From Mytilisepta virgata (lineage: Eukaryota > Mollusca > Bivalvia > Mytilida > Mytilidae), in the NCBI GenBank assembly GCA_028015205.1, contig CM051517.1, positions 12,510,501 through 12,574,500 on the forward strand: a DNA stretch of 64,000 nucleotides. The letters are read 5' to 3'. Positions 32,881 through 44,160 of this stretch are shown piece by piece. Position numbers and translations under genes: made by a program. The notes under the pieces are model-generated. The model saw only the letters and a list, made by a program, of their open reading frames with translations, had not been told where the DNA came from and did no database searches. Numbering within the stretch: the stretch's first letter is position 1; every line of letters starts with the position of its first letter.

Positions 32881-33382
32881 TTATCAAAGTTGAGCAATCA
32901 GCTGTTTTTGTCAGGTCCACGTGTATATGTTTATAAACAGTTACACATGTGTGTACTCTTTATTATGACTATTACGATTTTAACTATGATTGGATGTAAT
33001 TTAAATGGTTCGATAGGTGGCTAGGATTTGATAAATAGCACGTTTAGCACGAGCTAATAATTAAGCGGGAAACATTTTCGTTTTCAAGTTGAGAAGGGGT
33101 ATTGGTCATTCGACTCTCCACTTCAATACAGTGCAGTTTCAGTTTTCGATATGTATACCCCCCTCCCACCATGTGGTTGTATAATTTATGAATTCTTGTA
33201 CTTATATTGGTTTTTCTTTTGTCGATTGGTGGACCTCTATGGTGGCACCAGAGTTTATTTTAATATAATAAATAAAACTGCACTGCACATGTGGCAGAGC
33301 TATGCCTAGAAACAAGTGTTTGTTTTTATTTGATAAATGTTTTATGTACGGTTGAGATTGTCGAATAAGAACATAAGAACCA
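32881..33382. other. Intergenic stretch, nothing recognised
   Basis: No gene. Short direct repeats of TGCAGTTTCAGTTTTC-like and TGCACTGCACATG-like text only. Confidence 0.35.
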
Positions 33383-33881
33383 TTAGGGGACGACCATTTG
33401 ATATTCTGGGGAGGGGGGGGGTGCAGGAGGATTTGTTTTGGATGGGTTATTTATTTTTGTGGAAAATAAAGACAGATTATTTATTTTCTGCATCGTTGAA
33501 GCATGATTTTTCATTTTCAGTAAAACAAGGGACTGATTATTTATTTTCACAATTATATTTATAATATTTGAAAATACACAATTTTTAAATTCATGTTCTT
33601 ATTCTTAAATAAATAACATAGTCAAGGTTGTATCTGTTCGAATTTTGGCTGTTCCACCTTGCAGTCTCAGTCCCTGTCCAGCACTGTGGTATTCTTTAAG
33701 ACCATCATAAAGATACTATTTGTTATTGTGTTTGATGCAAGCACAAAAATGGCAACCATTGCCATAAATCTGTGCACCCAGTTCATAACTGCCCAATCAA
33801 GAAACTGAATTGTAGGTGCAAATAGAAATATGCAATGTTTATAATGCATTGCTCTGTTTAAGGTAAAGGAGAAAGGAAAAT

Positions 33882-34258
33882 CAGGGACGTTTTCAGGATA
33901 TTTGAAAGGGGAGGTGCATAATAAAAATGTTGCCGAGCGGAGCGAGGCGAAAATTTTTTTGGACTTTTTTTTGCTAAAAAAATAAAATAATTGTGAAATG
34001 CACTAATGTAACGGTTCCTGACTTGGAGCATGTATATTTTACAGTTAAAGTGTCAGGGTCTGATATTTTTTATGGCGAATTCTCTCGATTAATTGTCTAT
34101 GGTATATTAAAATGGATGGATCTTAACAGCAGCAGACCAATAACGAAAAATTCCAAATTCTAGGGTATAAGGCGTTACTTAACATTTCAATAGTCTTTAA
34201 AGAAATCAGATTATGTGTTGAATTAATGAATATGATAAATTGCCTGGACCCGCCCATG
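33882..34258. mobile_element. CAGGG-type MITE, copy 2, 5-bp duplication
   Basis: Opposite orientation to 27024-27255 and longer. The ends are CAGGGACGTTTTCAGGATAT and GGACCCGCCCATG, flanked by AAAAT on both sides (33877-33881 and 34259-34263). It shares CACTAATGTAACGGTTCCTG with the other copy. Nested in the Harbinger-like element. Confidence 0.7.
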
Positions 34259-34312
34259 AAAATGGAATGCAGATATATATTTCTGAAGTTTAAGTTAAAT
34301 ATACCAGTATGT

Positions 34313-34314
<2 letters not shown>

Positions 34315-34364
<50 letters not shown>
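34315..34364. repeat. (AT)n microsatellite
   Basis: About 24 uninterrupted AT dinucleotides. The Tyr-Ile frames on both strands come from this run. Confidence 0.97.
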
Positions 34365-34366
<2 letters not shown>

Positions 34367-34913
34367 AGTATAATAAGTTTATACTTACATTTTATAAATT
34401 CAATGAGATGAAATACATTATGTACCATTTAATCAAAATTAATCATGATCATCCTCTGGAAGTGAATCTTCTGAATTCAAAACTGCATATATTGCATACG
34501 TACAAAAAACAATATAGGTTAAAATGGGAAAAGGTATTAAAGTGAGGTAAATGTTCATGAGACAATATACCTCAAGCGAAATGAAACCCATTTTCAGACA
34601 TTTCAAAAACATTAATATTTATATATGGTGTAGTTTATATATTATTAAAAGATTTGGGAAGTTTTTCCCGAAAAAAATATGAAAAAAGACAAATTTTGGT
34701 AGAATCTGGTGCCATCTCATGCTTTAAAACATGCATTTATAAAATGGTTTAAAAGACCTGCCGAGTTATTTATTTTCAATACATTGTAGGTGAGGTTATT
34801 TATTTTCAAACTACCACAGAACAAACCATTCATTTTTGTTATTATCAAGGCTGAGTTATTTATTTTCAAAATCCTCCTGGCCCCCACCAGAATATCAAAT
34901 GGTCGTCCCCTTA

Positions 34914-35710
34914 CTGCCAACTTTGGTTCCAACTGGCCTTGTAGTTTCATATAAGAAGATTTTTGAATTTCACCCCCCCCTTTTTTTTCTATTTTTAGTA
35001 ACAGCAGCCATGTCGGTTGGAAGTTGGGGATGCCAGACATACTTTTGGAAGGGGGCCACCCAAGGACCATTCCACCAAAGTTTGGTCTCATTGGCCCAGT
35101 GGTTTGAGAGGAAACGATCTTTAAAGGAAAGTTTACGCTGGATTCTGTCTTTAAAGGGCAAAAACTCCTATAAGGGGTAAATCAATGATTTTGGTCATGT
35201 TGACTTATTTGTACATCTTACTTTGTTGAACATTTTTGTTGTTTAAAGTTTGTCTTTATCTATAATAATATTCAAGATAATAACCTAAAACTGCAAAATT
35301 TCCTTAAAATTAACAATTCAGGGGCAATAACCCATCAAAGTGTTGACCGATTCGTCTGAAAATTTCATGGCAGGTAGATCTTGACCTGATGAACATTTTT
35401 GCTCATGTCAGTTTTGCTCTAATTGCTTTAGTTTTTGAGATATAAGACAAAAACTGCAGTTTACCCCTATGTTCTATTTTTAGCCATGTTGGCCATGTTG
35501 GTTGGCAGACGGGTTCATCGGACACAATTTTTAAACTAGATACCCCAATGATGCTTGAGGCCAAGTTTGGTTCAATTTGGCCCAGTAGTTTCAGAGGAGA
35601 AGATTTTTGTAAAAGTTAACGGACGACGACGGACGACGGACGACAACGAACGACGGACACCAAGTGATGAGAATAGCTCACTTGACCCTTTGGGTCAGGT
35701 GAGCTAAAAA
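34914..35710 (+). repeat. Bivalve-type dispersed repeat, copy D
   Basis: Units with TTGGTTCCAACTGGCC and GGCCCAGTGGTTTGAGAGGA. The 3' end carries GACGGACGACGGACGAC, ACACCAAGTGATGAGAATAG and the terminal GGTCAGGTGAGCTAAAAA at 35693-35710. The terminus is the complement of the one starting copies F and G. Confidence 0.8.
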
Positions 35711-35715
35711 TAAGA

Positions 35716-36276
35716 ATGACAAGGTCATACCAAACAGATAACGAGAAAAGACGTGCTAACAACAGAGAAGCCTCAAAGAAGTACTACCACTCTCACAAGT
35801 TCTACTGTGAGATTTGTAATATACTTCTTTGTGTGACAGCAAAAAGGTATCACTATAGATCTAATGAGCATTGTAAGCGTGCAGCGGCAACAAAACCTGA
35901 CTCCAATTTTAAAATAGAAAATGAGATAAAAGGTACAAAAGATGAATTACCAAGATCGGAACGGGATAAGGTCGTACAGAGTCAGTTATTCCCAAGGTGA
36001 ACAAGGTTCTCTAAAGAGCGAAGAGGTGGAGGCAATATCTCTTTTGATAAGGGATAGACTAGAGCACTCGGTTGCGAACGGTTTTACCGATGTCACTGAC
36101 GCTCACGTGACTTTTTTTTTATCGCGGCAGTACGCCGAATAACCAAGAGTATGAACTCGTTTCTCATCAGGGATTTTGATGACCTTTATCAAAGTTTCAC
36201 GGACATTCATCTTGCACCGAACGAGGACGAGATAATAAAGATTAGATTTAAAGTAGTGAGGCCTCCAGACGGCTAA
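35716..36276 (+). pseudogene. Broken small zinc-finger ORF, unknown family
   Basis: The frame from 35716 starts MTRSYQTDNEKRRANNREAS and holds FYCEICNILL...RYHYRSNEHCKRA, a C-x2-C-x11-H-x5-H finger of the matrin/U1 type. A second frame (to 36142) continues with SEEVEAISLLIRDRLEHSVA, and a third (to 36276) with INSFLIRDF-like text and DDLYQSFTDIHLAPNEDEII. The three overlap by frameshifts, so one original protein of roughly 180 residues seems broken at least twice. The Lys/Arg-rich start and the position directly after a repeat terminus suggest a mobile-element gene. Function not recognised. Confidence 0.45.
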
Positions 36277-36281
36277 TAAAA

Positions 36282-36690
36282 AATTTAATGTAATAAATCG
36301 AAATTGAATTTGACCCTCTTATCATACAATGAGAACTAAAAAATTGTATAGATTAGTTCGCCCGAAAATTGTGTTCGAAAATTAACATTAAGGCCTAGGT
36401 GATAGTCCTTGTCGACCCTCTAGAACCCCTTTGATAAATGATTTGTTTAAAATTTAATGGAATAAATCGAGATTGTGTTTGACCCTCTTGCCATATAAAG
36501 AGAACTAAAAAAAATGCATAGATTAGTTCGCACAAAAATGGCGTTCGAAAATTAACATTAAGGCATATGTGATAGTCCCTGTTGACCCTCTAAAACCCTT
36601 ATGATAAATGATTTTTAAAAAATTTAATGTAATAAACCGAAATTGTGTTTGACCCTCTTGTCATACAAAGAGAACTTAACAATTCTATAG
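36282..36690 (+). repeat. 170-bp tandem repeat, 2.4 units
   Basis: AATTTAATG(T/G)AATAAA(T/C)CGA recurs at 36282, 36451 and 36621, with TTTGACCCTCTT, AGAACT(A/T)AA and GATTAGTTCGC following in order. Confidence 0.85.
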
Positions 36691-36920
36691 ATTAGTTCAA
36701 AGACTTCATTTGTTTATATAACCTTCGGAGAAACCCATAATAAATTTTACTGACATATCAACGGTAATATATCCCGGACTGTCATCATTATGCTTCTTTA
36801 ATTGGGATAGAATTTATTTTGTTGAAAACTTAATATTACAGTGTCTTTTGAATCAAATTTATAGTATTAAATTTTTTTTATCAAGTTTATATCAAAGATT
36901 AAAAACATACAAATAAATTT

Positions 36921-38188
36921 GGCATTGTGTAAAATGTATAGTGGAGTCTGGAGTTGGAGTCTGGGGTTGGAGTTTGGAGTCTGGGATTGAAGTGCATTTT
37001 GTAACATTATGGAAATCTTTTAATAACTATTATGAAAAAAATATGGTCCAAACATGTACATTCTTCAAATTGTTGCATATATGTATGTTAATATAAAAAT
37101 CATTTAAGGCTTGTCCCAATAAAAAACATGTTTCAACATGATACAAAGTAATTCGGAGGTAAATACTAAATATGAAATTTGTATCATCTAAACTTACAAG
37201 AAAACCGTTTATCAACAATATTCTGTTGCTGACCTGATGTGATGATTATGATAATGCACTTAAAAACCCTAAAATTGATGCAGTGTGTTTTTTCTTAATG
37301 TGTTACAAGTAACAACACCAATTATTTTATTAAGTTATCAGATGTTGAGGTTTTAATAATGGAATTTTTGGAAATGTAATTTGCTGGAATTTTAACAAAG
37401 TATTCTTGATACTTGACAGTGCTAGTTGCAGTGACATGTATACCTATCACAACAGACAATTCTACAAGAGAAGTTTAAAACCATTAATGTTATCTCAATT
37501 TTGTACACTTTTATCAGAAGTAGCTGTTATCACTGTCATCCTCAACAATTTTTTTTAAAAAGAATTTTAAAACAAAAACTGGTGAGGTTCCAAAACGGGC
37601 CTTTTCTTTCTTTACTGCATACAATTTTAACATTTCCTATTTAAGTTCCAAAATTGACCAATTGATATAAAAGTTTTTGATCTGAAACTCTGTTTGCTTC
37701 CGCAATAGTTTGCCAGTAAAGAATAATAAAACTTTAAAGGTGTTTAAAAATGTTGATGATAAAATATACCCCCATTACCACAAAAGGGGGAAAATGCTAT
37801 TACTGTCCCTTTCCTTAAAATTGTTAGTTGTGAAAGGTTGCTTTTGAGAATGTGGAAAAAAAACTATCTTAAAAAAAATGGAAGATGAATAAATTGGAAG
37901 AGAAAGAAAAAATCAAACATTTAATACATAAAACACTGACATTTTGTTCTTGTAATCTACATGTCAAGATTAGAATCATGCCATGATTGAAATAATATAT
38001 AAAACATACCCACCTACAATAAACAATTTTATCATTTTAAGACAAATATTAAGGCCACAAGTTTGACATGCATACATTCTTGCTTTTTGATAAATTAATG
38101 ATATGTTTTCATACAATCAAAACTCCAGACTCCAAACTCCAAACTCAGACTCCAACTCCAGACTCCACTTTACATTTTACACAATGCC
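36921..38188. mobile_element. 1.27-kb element with GGAGTCTGGAGT-rich inverted ends
   Basis: The left GGCATTGTGTAAAATGTA, then GTGGAGTCTGGAGTTGGAGT, is matched by the right ACTCCAACTCCAGACTCCAC, then TACATTTTACACAATGCC. The first 18 bp are perfect. Subterminal hexamer-like GGAGTCTG/GGAGTTTG repeats lie on both sides. The interior is AT-rich without a gene. Target duplication not resolved. Confidence 0.7.
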
Positions 38189-39540
38189 ATTAAATTTAAC
38201 TAAATAAAATGTATTTAGAATGAATTCAAAAATTTAAATCATATGGAAAGAAAATAATCCTTTGGAAAAAATCACTAATTAATTGATTGAATACCCATTA
38301 AGGTTCAGCAGTTACGAAAATTGTTAAACTTATTGATATCCATAGGAGTATCCTTCTGATGAACATGTTCAATTTATAAGATAATGAATTAAACCCGCCC
38401 AACCCACCCCACCCCCCTAAAAAAAAAAAAAAAAAAAAAAAAAACAATGATATATGTGAAACGCTTCTCCATATGCGATAGATAATAATTCTTCCACCAG
38501 AATAGTTATGGCAAGCTTCTGGGTCATCTTTACGCTGTTAACAGGTGGTAATCCACCACTTGTAAATTCAAATAGTCTCATGTCATTATTGATGCTTGAA
38601 TCGAGGAATCATTGTACTTCCATTTGGAAATTAAGTTATAAGGAATGTTTCCAATTTTTTAACAGGTTATACTTCAATAACCTGGTTTGGGTCCCTTTAC
38701 GTCATTCAAAAATTGGAAACGGTCCTTAAGTAACTTCATTCACGTGGTGTACACTAAATAACCCGATGATCGTGTCGAAACTAATAGGGTTGTTGCTGCG
38801 AATCTCATTTGTTGTATCTAAAAAGGGATTTTTTTACAAAAATAAATGTGGTCAATAGAAGTAAAGTCAAGAAATACCAAAGGCATATTCGAAAACATGA
38901 ACAACATGGACCCAACCAAAAAAACCGGGGGTAGACCCAGGTGCTCCGGAAGAGTAAACAGTATCTGCATCCTACAGGACACCCACTATGCTGCCCATGT
39001 CATATCCGGTATGAGGAAGGGATATCAATGGAAACATCAACAGAAGTATTCAATGAAACAGATATCCATCCATACAACATATTTTCTTCCTTAAAAAATG
39101 ATTAAGCAAAGTGAAATGATCTTTTGAATGTTATTAAGCAGGACATTATTATTTTCCGGAACACCGTCATGTCACTGCTGGTTTTTGTTGTTGGAGTTCA
39201 CATTGTTAGTCTTTCCTTTTCGGTTTACCTGTACTGTTTTGTTTGCTTTGCTATGTTTTTAACTCCTTAGGTTATATCTTTCTAAATCTGTTTGCTGTGT
39301 TTTTGTTCTCACGAATTGTCATTGAATTTCTGTCTCTTGGACTATTCCCAATGTCTTCTTATCGCTTGAGATACTTTTTCCATTACATATTTTATATTTC
39401 ATTTTGAGCAGTTAAATTGAATATATTTATTTACTTACAATTTCATATTATTGAATTAAAAGATTACAACATGATAGTACATTTAAGGTAGAAGCTACGT
39501 AGTATTTATGGTATGGAAAGGATTCGTTTCCCGACATAGT
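38189..39540. other. Intergenic stretch with poly-A run and repeat fragment
   Basis: A poly-A tract of about 25 bp lies at 38420-38444. 38930-39020 (GGGGGTAGACCCAGGTGCTC) resembles 41240-41300. Frames of 73 and 82 codons have no recognisable domain. Confidence 0.45.
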
Positions 39541-39554
39541 GATCACAGTTATGT

Positions 39555-39563
39555 TATATATAG
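39555..39563 (+). promoter_or_regulatory. Possible TATA box of the C1q gene
   Basis: TATATATAG about 130 bp upstream of the C1q start codon. In this AT-rich sequence this is only suggestive. Confidence 0.3.
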
Positions 39564-39686
39564 CGGCCTAGCTGTGGATAAATTTTCTAGTTGGCCAAAT
39601 GTCTAAGTATAACCGTCGAGAAGTTAAAATTATACATTACGTTAAAGATATCTGTCTTAATGTCTAATAGATAAGCTAAACCAACA

Positions 39687-40766
39687 ATGGTGTCTTTTAT
39701 TCTGATAGGTACCGTGTTGTGTTTTCATAAAAACATTGTGGCCTTTCCAGAAAACGAACTATCACTCCAAATTGATAAAGTTGAAAATATGGTTTCCGTT
39801 TATAAAATTAAGAATAAGAAGGTTAGTGGCACTATGGAACATATGTCATATGAGTTTGATGTTTTCCTACAGTTATTAAATGAAAAAAAAAGATATCGTC
39901 ATTAAAGCTCACAGATAAAGCCATTGTGTAAGTTTCACTGTCGTTACATTAGACCCGATGTCCAAATTTTATTCATTACCGGTATGCATTGTCTATTAAT
40001 TGGAGCACATATTGGTCAATTGGATGACATAACTGATTCTATATGAAACTGCAGAGACTAAAATTACACCAAAAAGGATCATGGAATCAAGGGTTTCATG
40101 TTTTCGAGAAAACTATTATTTTTATTTGTCTAATTTTCTGCTTCACGTTTGACGGTGGCTTTTATGCTTAAGCTTGGTGGTCGCTAATATGAAAGCACCC
40201 GAAAATAACAGTCGAGACCCTTTTGTTTAATTTTTTTTTATTTACATTTATTTTTTTTTCTTCATTTTTTGTAATTAGTAAGCTGCCAGAATCATTGTTT
40301 CTATATTTTTTTGTCAATACTAAAATTTACATTACTTTTGTATTTTACAGTACCGAGATAAACAGTGATTTCAAAAACTGTGGCATTTTCTGCAACTATG
40401 ACATCACGTAACGAAAATTTAAAGCTCCAATATACTGTAAAATTCCAAAATTTAGTAAATAATGATGGTAACGGATATAACAGATATTTTTCAGGGGTTT
40501 ATATTTTTTCAGCACTGTAATTTTAAGTCACGCTGCAGAAGATATGGAAACTGATTATAGTCAAAAATGGGGACGGTATAGTGCGCACATATACTTTTGA
40601 TTCAAAAACTTGGAATGCTGGTACACAGTCACCAATGTTGTATCTTGATATTGGAGATCAAGTTTGGGTTAGAGTATTGAATGTCCTTCCTTCAGTCAAC
40701 AACGGAAATATTCGCATATTTGGAGGTGGCTTTTCATCATTTACAGGACTTTTGATATCAGAATAA
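39687..40766 (+). pseudogene. C1q-domain protein gene, frameshifted
   Basis: Exon 1 begins MVSFILIGTVLCFHKNIVAF, a signal peptide, followed by a short coiled-coil-like stretch, the usual head of bivalve C1q-domain proteins. An A9 run near 39886-39894 shifts the frame; the other frame stays open to a GTAAGT donor at about 39927. Exon 2 starts near 40350 (several AG candidates) and encodes KTVAFSATMTSRNENLKLQY, NDGNGYNRYFSGVYIFSA, then after a shift VILSHAAEDMET, then after another shift IIVKNGDGIVRTYTFDS and GDQVWVRVLN...FSSFTGLLISE, ending in the canonical C1q tail and a stop at 40764-40766. The whole C1q fold can be followed, but at least two shifts lie in exon 2. It is either a recent pseudogene or an error-rich assembly. 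C1q proteins in bivalves are secreted lectin-like immune proteins. Confidence 0.78.
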
Positions 40767-40828
40767 AGTAAAATATATTGCAGACGTGTTTTCAGTGTAT
40801 TGTTGTATGAATTAACTTTTCGTGAACA

Positions 40829-40834
40829 ATAAAT
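40829..40834 (+). terminator. Polyadenylation signal AATAAA of the C1q gene
   Basis: 63 bp after the stop codon, in CGTGAACAATAAATAG. Well placed for this gene. Confidence 0.55.
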
Positions 40835-40849
40835 AGTATCTTCCTCGTG

Positions 40850-40920
40850 CATATGATTTTGGCTTTACAGTGTTTGGTCGTAAATCGAGAGAATGTGCAC
40901 ATCTCGTTAATGTTGTGAAA
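40850..40920 (+). repeat. Decayed retrozyme-like fragment
   Basis: GATTTTGGCTTTACAGTG and TAAATCGAGAGAATGTGCAC match the 3' part of 16626-16936, but the CTGATGA core is lost. Confidence 0.45.
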
Positions 40921-41339
40921 GGAATCTACCCAATGCATATTACATCAATGATTGGTTCGAATTGATAAATAAGGCACATACAAAATGATCTTCCTCAAAG
41001 TTAATCTTATTAGAGGAAATTTTACTATATATCCAGAAGCGAAACATACAAGGTTCTCTAGGCAAAATTTTTTTTTATGAAATTTGAAGTAATATTGATC
41101 AATTTTGTTCAACAGATTTTCCACTTTTATTACTTTGACATAAAATGCCTACCTGATATGAAAACTATTGGTCTACATATATTGTATCTGCTTGACCTGT
41201 ATAAAGTCTTTGCTTGGTAATTGACCCAATAAAAACAAGGAGTGAACCCCCGGGTGATCCGGACGGGTAAGCAGATCCTGCTCCATATACCATCCCTGTC
41301 GAGAAGACCAACAACTTCAAGTTGAACCGGCCAGTATAG

Positions 41340-41602
41340 TCGAACATTGGTGAGATGAGAGTCGATGCCGCTAATGTTTGACTCCAAATCTCATTTGCTA
41401 GTAATTTTACTGTTACAAAATTGTAAAATATGTCAAAATTAAGGAGTATCTCCCTCGTGCATAGCTCTGTCTTAGATAGCTTTGGCTTTACCCGTTTTAG
41501 TCATTTTGGTATTTTGGATTTTGTTTTTTGTTTTTCAACATTTAAGGCCTTGAGCACAACTGATGAGTCGCCAATTGACGAAATGTGCACATCTTGTGTA
41601 TA
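41340..41602 (+). repeat. Retrozyme-like repeat, copy 3
   Basis: GAGTCGATGCCGCTAATG, ATTTGCTAGTAATTTTACTG, AAGGAGTATCTCCCTCGTGC and ATTTAAGGCCTTGAGCACAA follow the order of the copy at 16626, ending in a hammerhead-like core. Confidence 0.55.
41560..41602 (+). ncRNA. Hammerhead-ribozyme-like core (weak)
   Basis: CTGATGA, GTC...GAC stem II with a longer loop, GAAA, then a wobble-rich stem III TGTGC...GTGTA closed by A-U and followed by A. Stem I not seen. Probably decayed. Confidence 0.38.
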
Positions 41603-41754
41603 AAAGAATTTTATTCAGGACAAAGATTTGAGTTTCGGATTTTCTTCCGTTTAGTATCATCTATATGCCCTACAGGATTCTGATGAAAAAATTTTGACTT
41701 TGACTTTTCTGACGTGTATTCACAAATCTAAGAGGAGCCTGTATTGTAACTTTA

Positions 41755-42956
41755 TTTAAGGTAAGGTTTGCGCTCTCCCTGGATTTTTATCATTACAATA
41801 TTGTAGTAATGTGACATATTTATTTGTACATTAGGGGAACCTCTCTTATTTCGTGGCAATTTTAAGAAAATCGCCCGTCCAGTTTTTTTCGTAAGAACAG
41901 CTCAAAATTTGGATTTTTGGTAGTTTTGTCACAATGTATTTATTTTACTATTTTCAAGAAATAATTTATGTAAGTATTAAAACTATTAAAGTTTTTAATG
42001 AAAATCGTATACATGGTTATGTTTTAGATATTATTTATCAAATCTGCAATGTATATTCAACTATAAAACATGCCTCATGCATGGCATGTGTGTTTTTTTT
42101 GTTTTTTTTGTTTTTTTGTTTTTTTTTGTTATGTATGAAAAATACTGCATAGTTTTCCCTTTTTATATTCTAAATAGAAATAAGAAAAAGACATCAAATT
42201 ATAAATGTAATAGGCTCTGACCTGCATGAAGGAACCCTTCCCTCAGCTAACCATATCCCTACCAAATCATAGCTCTACAGTACAAGAACTACAAGAGTGG
42301 GCGCTAAAGTAGATGAATACAAGAAAATCAATGGACAATTTTATTGAACTAATGAAGTCAAAATACACGTAGCTATTCAAAATCTCTTCTTGAACTGTTA
42401 AAGTTTACATTTTCAATTCGTGGAAAGATCAGGATTTATGACCTCCATGAGTTCGTTGTTTGAATCTTGTAGCAAGTTGCGACTTTAATACATGTACATG
42501 TAATAATGATTTATTCACTGTATCCTCATAATTTCTGGCCATGTTAAAGGCGATCAGTTACTGAAATATCTAATAATTCAAAGCGTCCGCAATGATGAAG
42601 TCGTCCATAAACATGATACTTTGTCGTTTCAAAAAACATTCTCCCAAATCAAAATTGATCAATATTCAACACATCGATACACGCTTCAGCTGTTTCTGGC
42701 AAAATTTTTCTTAAATTGACATTGATATAGACCTCGAATGCATTCCAAGCAATAGAACAACGTTTTGATTTTTAATCGTTAAACATGTGATTCGATTCAC
42801 TGCTAAGATGTTTTGACATTTTGTCAGACGATAATTGTACGCAACACGCTTTTCCGACGTTGTTAAAATTCACCGGATTAAACGCTAAAGTGGTCAGAAC
42901 TTAATGCAACTTTTGAATTCGAGTTATCTCTCCGTGACCGCAAACCTTACCTTAAA
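41755..42956. mobile_element. 1.2-kb segment with 18-bp perfect inverted repeats
   Basis: TTTAAGGTAAGGTTTGCG at 41755 and CGCAAACCTTACCTTAAA at 42939-42956 are exact complements. The interior has a T-rich run (42090-42130) and no credible gene. Probably a non-autonomous DNA transposon; target duplication unclear. Confidence 0.6.
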
Positions 42957-42989
42957 ATTTGAGCTTGGTATTCCATAGGTATGCAAAAA

Positions 42990-43560
42990 TATATCAATTA
43001 AAAGTAAGCTGAATAAAATTATAAAAACAATTATGTGTTTCTTCTTTCTTAATGTATTAATTATTCAAATTGCACACCTTCAGAAAGGTGAAAATGGCGT
43101 TAGTTCAGTTTTATGGGCGAGACATATTGTTTCTGTGGAGTCCATCTGTCTGTCCGCTACAAACTTTTGTGATATCAAAATGTCCGACGTAATGTATACC
43201 ACTTTTACATTTGAATGGCATGAAACTTGACAGAATTATTTCTACCATCTGTAGTTTCACAAGACATAAAGATTTTCCTGATCGGTTTGAATTCGGGGTG
43301 TTTCATAGAAAAAAAATAGACCTCGTCATTACTATATACATGTATTTGGAAGTTTGTTATTGGAAAATCTCCGACAGTTCACCTTTGGAATGAAAGTACA
43401 CTTGGCAGAATTTGCTTCTCATCGTGTGTAGTTGTGCAAGACCTACAGATGTTCCTGATAAAATTGACTTTTTTGGTTTCCCCATGTCAAAAACAACCTT
43501 TAATTTGGACAATTTTTATATAAAAAATAGCCATAAAAGCAGGAGGTCAATACGCCAGTA
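42990..43560 (+). repeat. Diverged dispersed repeat, two units
   Basis: Two units share GAA(A)CTTGACAGAATT/GTACACTTGGCAGAATTTGC, GTAGTTTCACAAGACATAAA/GTAGTTGTGCAAGACCTACA and a following TTCCTGAT block. Short open frames here have no domains. Confidence 0.5.
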
Positions 43561-43769
43561 GTCGGTCAGCTTGTAGCGATCAGTTCCTGAAAGCACTTGT
43601 AATCCAGAATGCTGTAAGTATGTCTCTTTACAGTTCCATTTTCTGTTGAACATGTATTTTTTTACAAAACCAACCGAAAATAAAAATTAATTTTACTCTT
43701 ATTTTCCTCCCACTCCAATCAAATACACTGAAACAAAAGAAACGAGGTATCCCGTGATGCAAATTATTG

Positions 43770-44160
43770 AACGTATTTATAAATTTTGAAGAACATATAT
43801 TTAACTTTTATGAACAGTTATTTATTTGTATGAACGTATAGATTTTTTTATGAACAATTACTGAATTTTATGAATCAATATTTTGATTTTATGAACACAT
43901 ATTTTGTTTTCATGAATACATATTTAATTGTTATGAACAACTATTTGTTTTTATGAACAATTATGAACAATTATGAACAATTATTTGTTTTTATGAACAT
44001 ATATGATTTTTTTTATGAACATATATTTTTGTTTTATGCATATAAATTTTATGAACACATATTTTGATTTATGGAATATATATTTTGTTTTTATGAACAT
44101 ATATTCGTTTTTACGAACAATTATTTAATTTGATGAACATATATTTTGTTTTTTGTGAAT
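43770..44160 (+). repeat. Minisatellite, TATGAACA units
   Basis: About 15 imperfect units of 22-30 bp, each containing TTTTATGAACA followed by TATATTT or ATTATTT. AT-rich, noncoding. Confidence 0.85.

Larger units (their letters stand above)
33386..34910. mobile_element. PIF/Harbinger-like element, 1.5 kb
   Basis: The left end GGGGACGACCATTTGATATT and the right end AATATCAAATGGTCGTCCCC are perfect complements over at least 24 bp. Similarity continues inward (GGAGGATTT, TTATTTATTTT blocks). TTA flanks both sides (33383-33385 and 34911-34913). No transposase frame. It contains the CAGGGG-type MITE and an (AT)n run. Confidence 0.78.

Noticed and set aside
34123..34545. Tyr-Ile-rich open frames on both strands
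   Set aside because: They are translations of the (AT)n microsatellite at 34315-34364.
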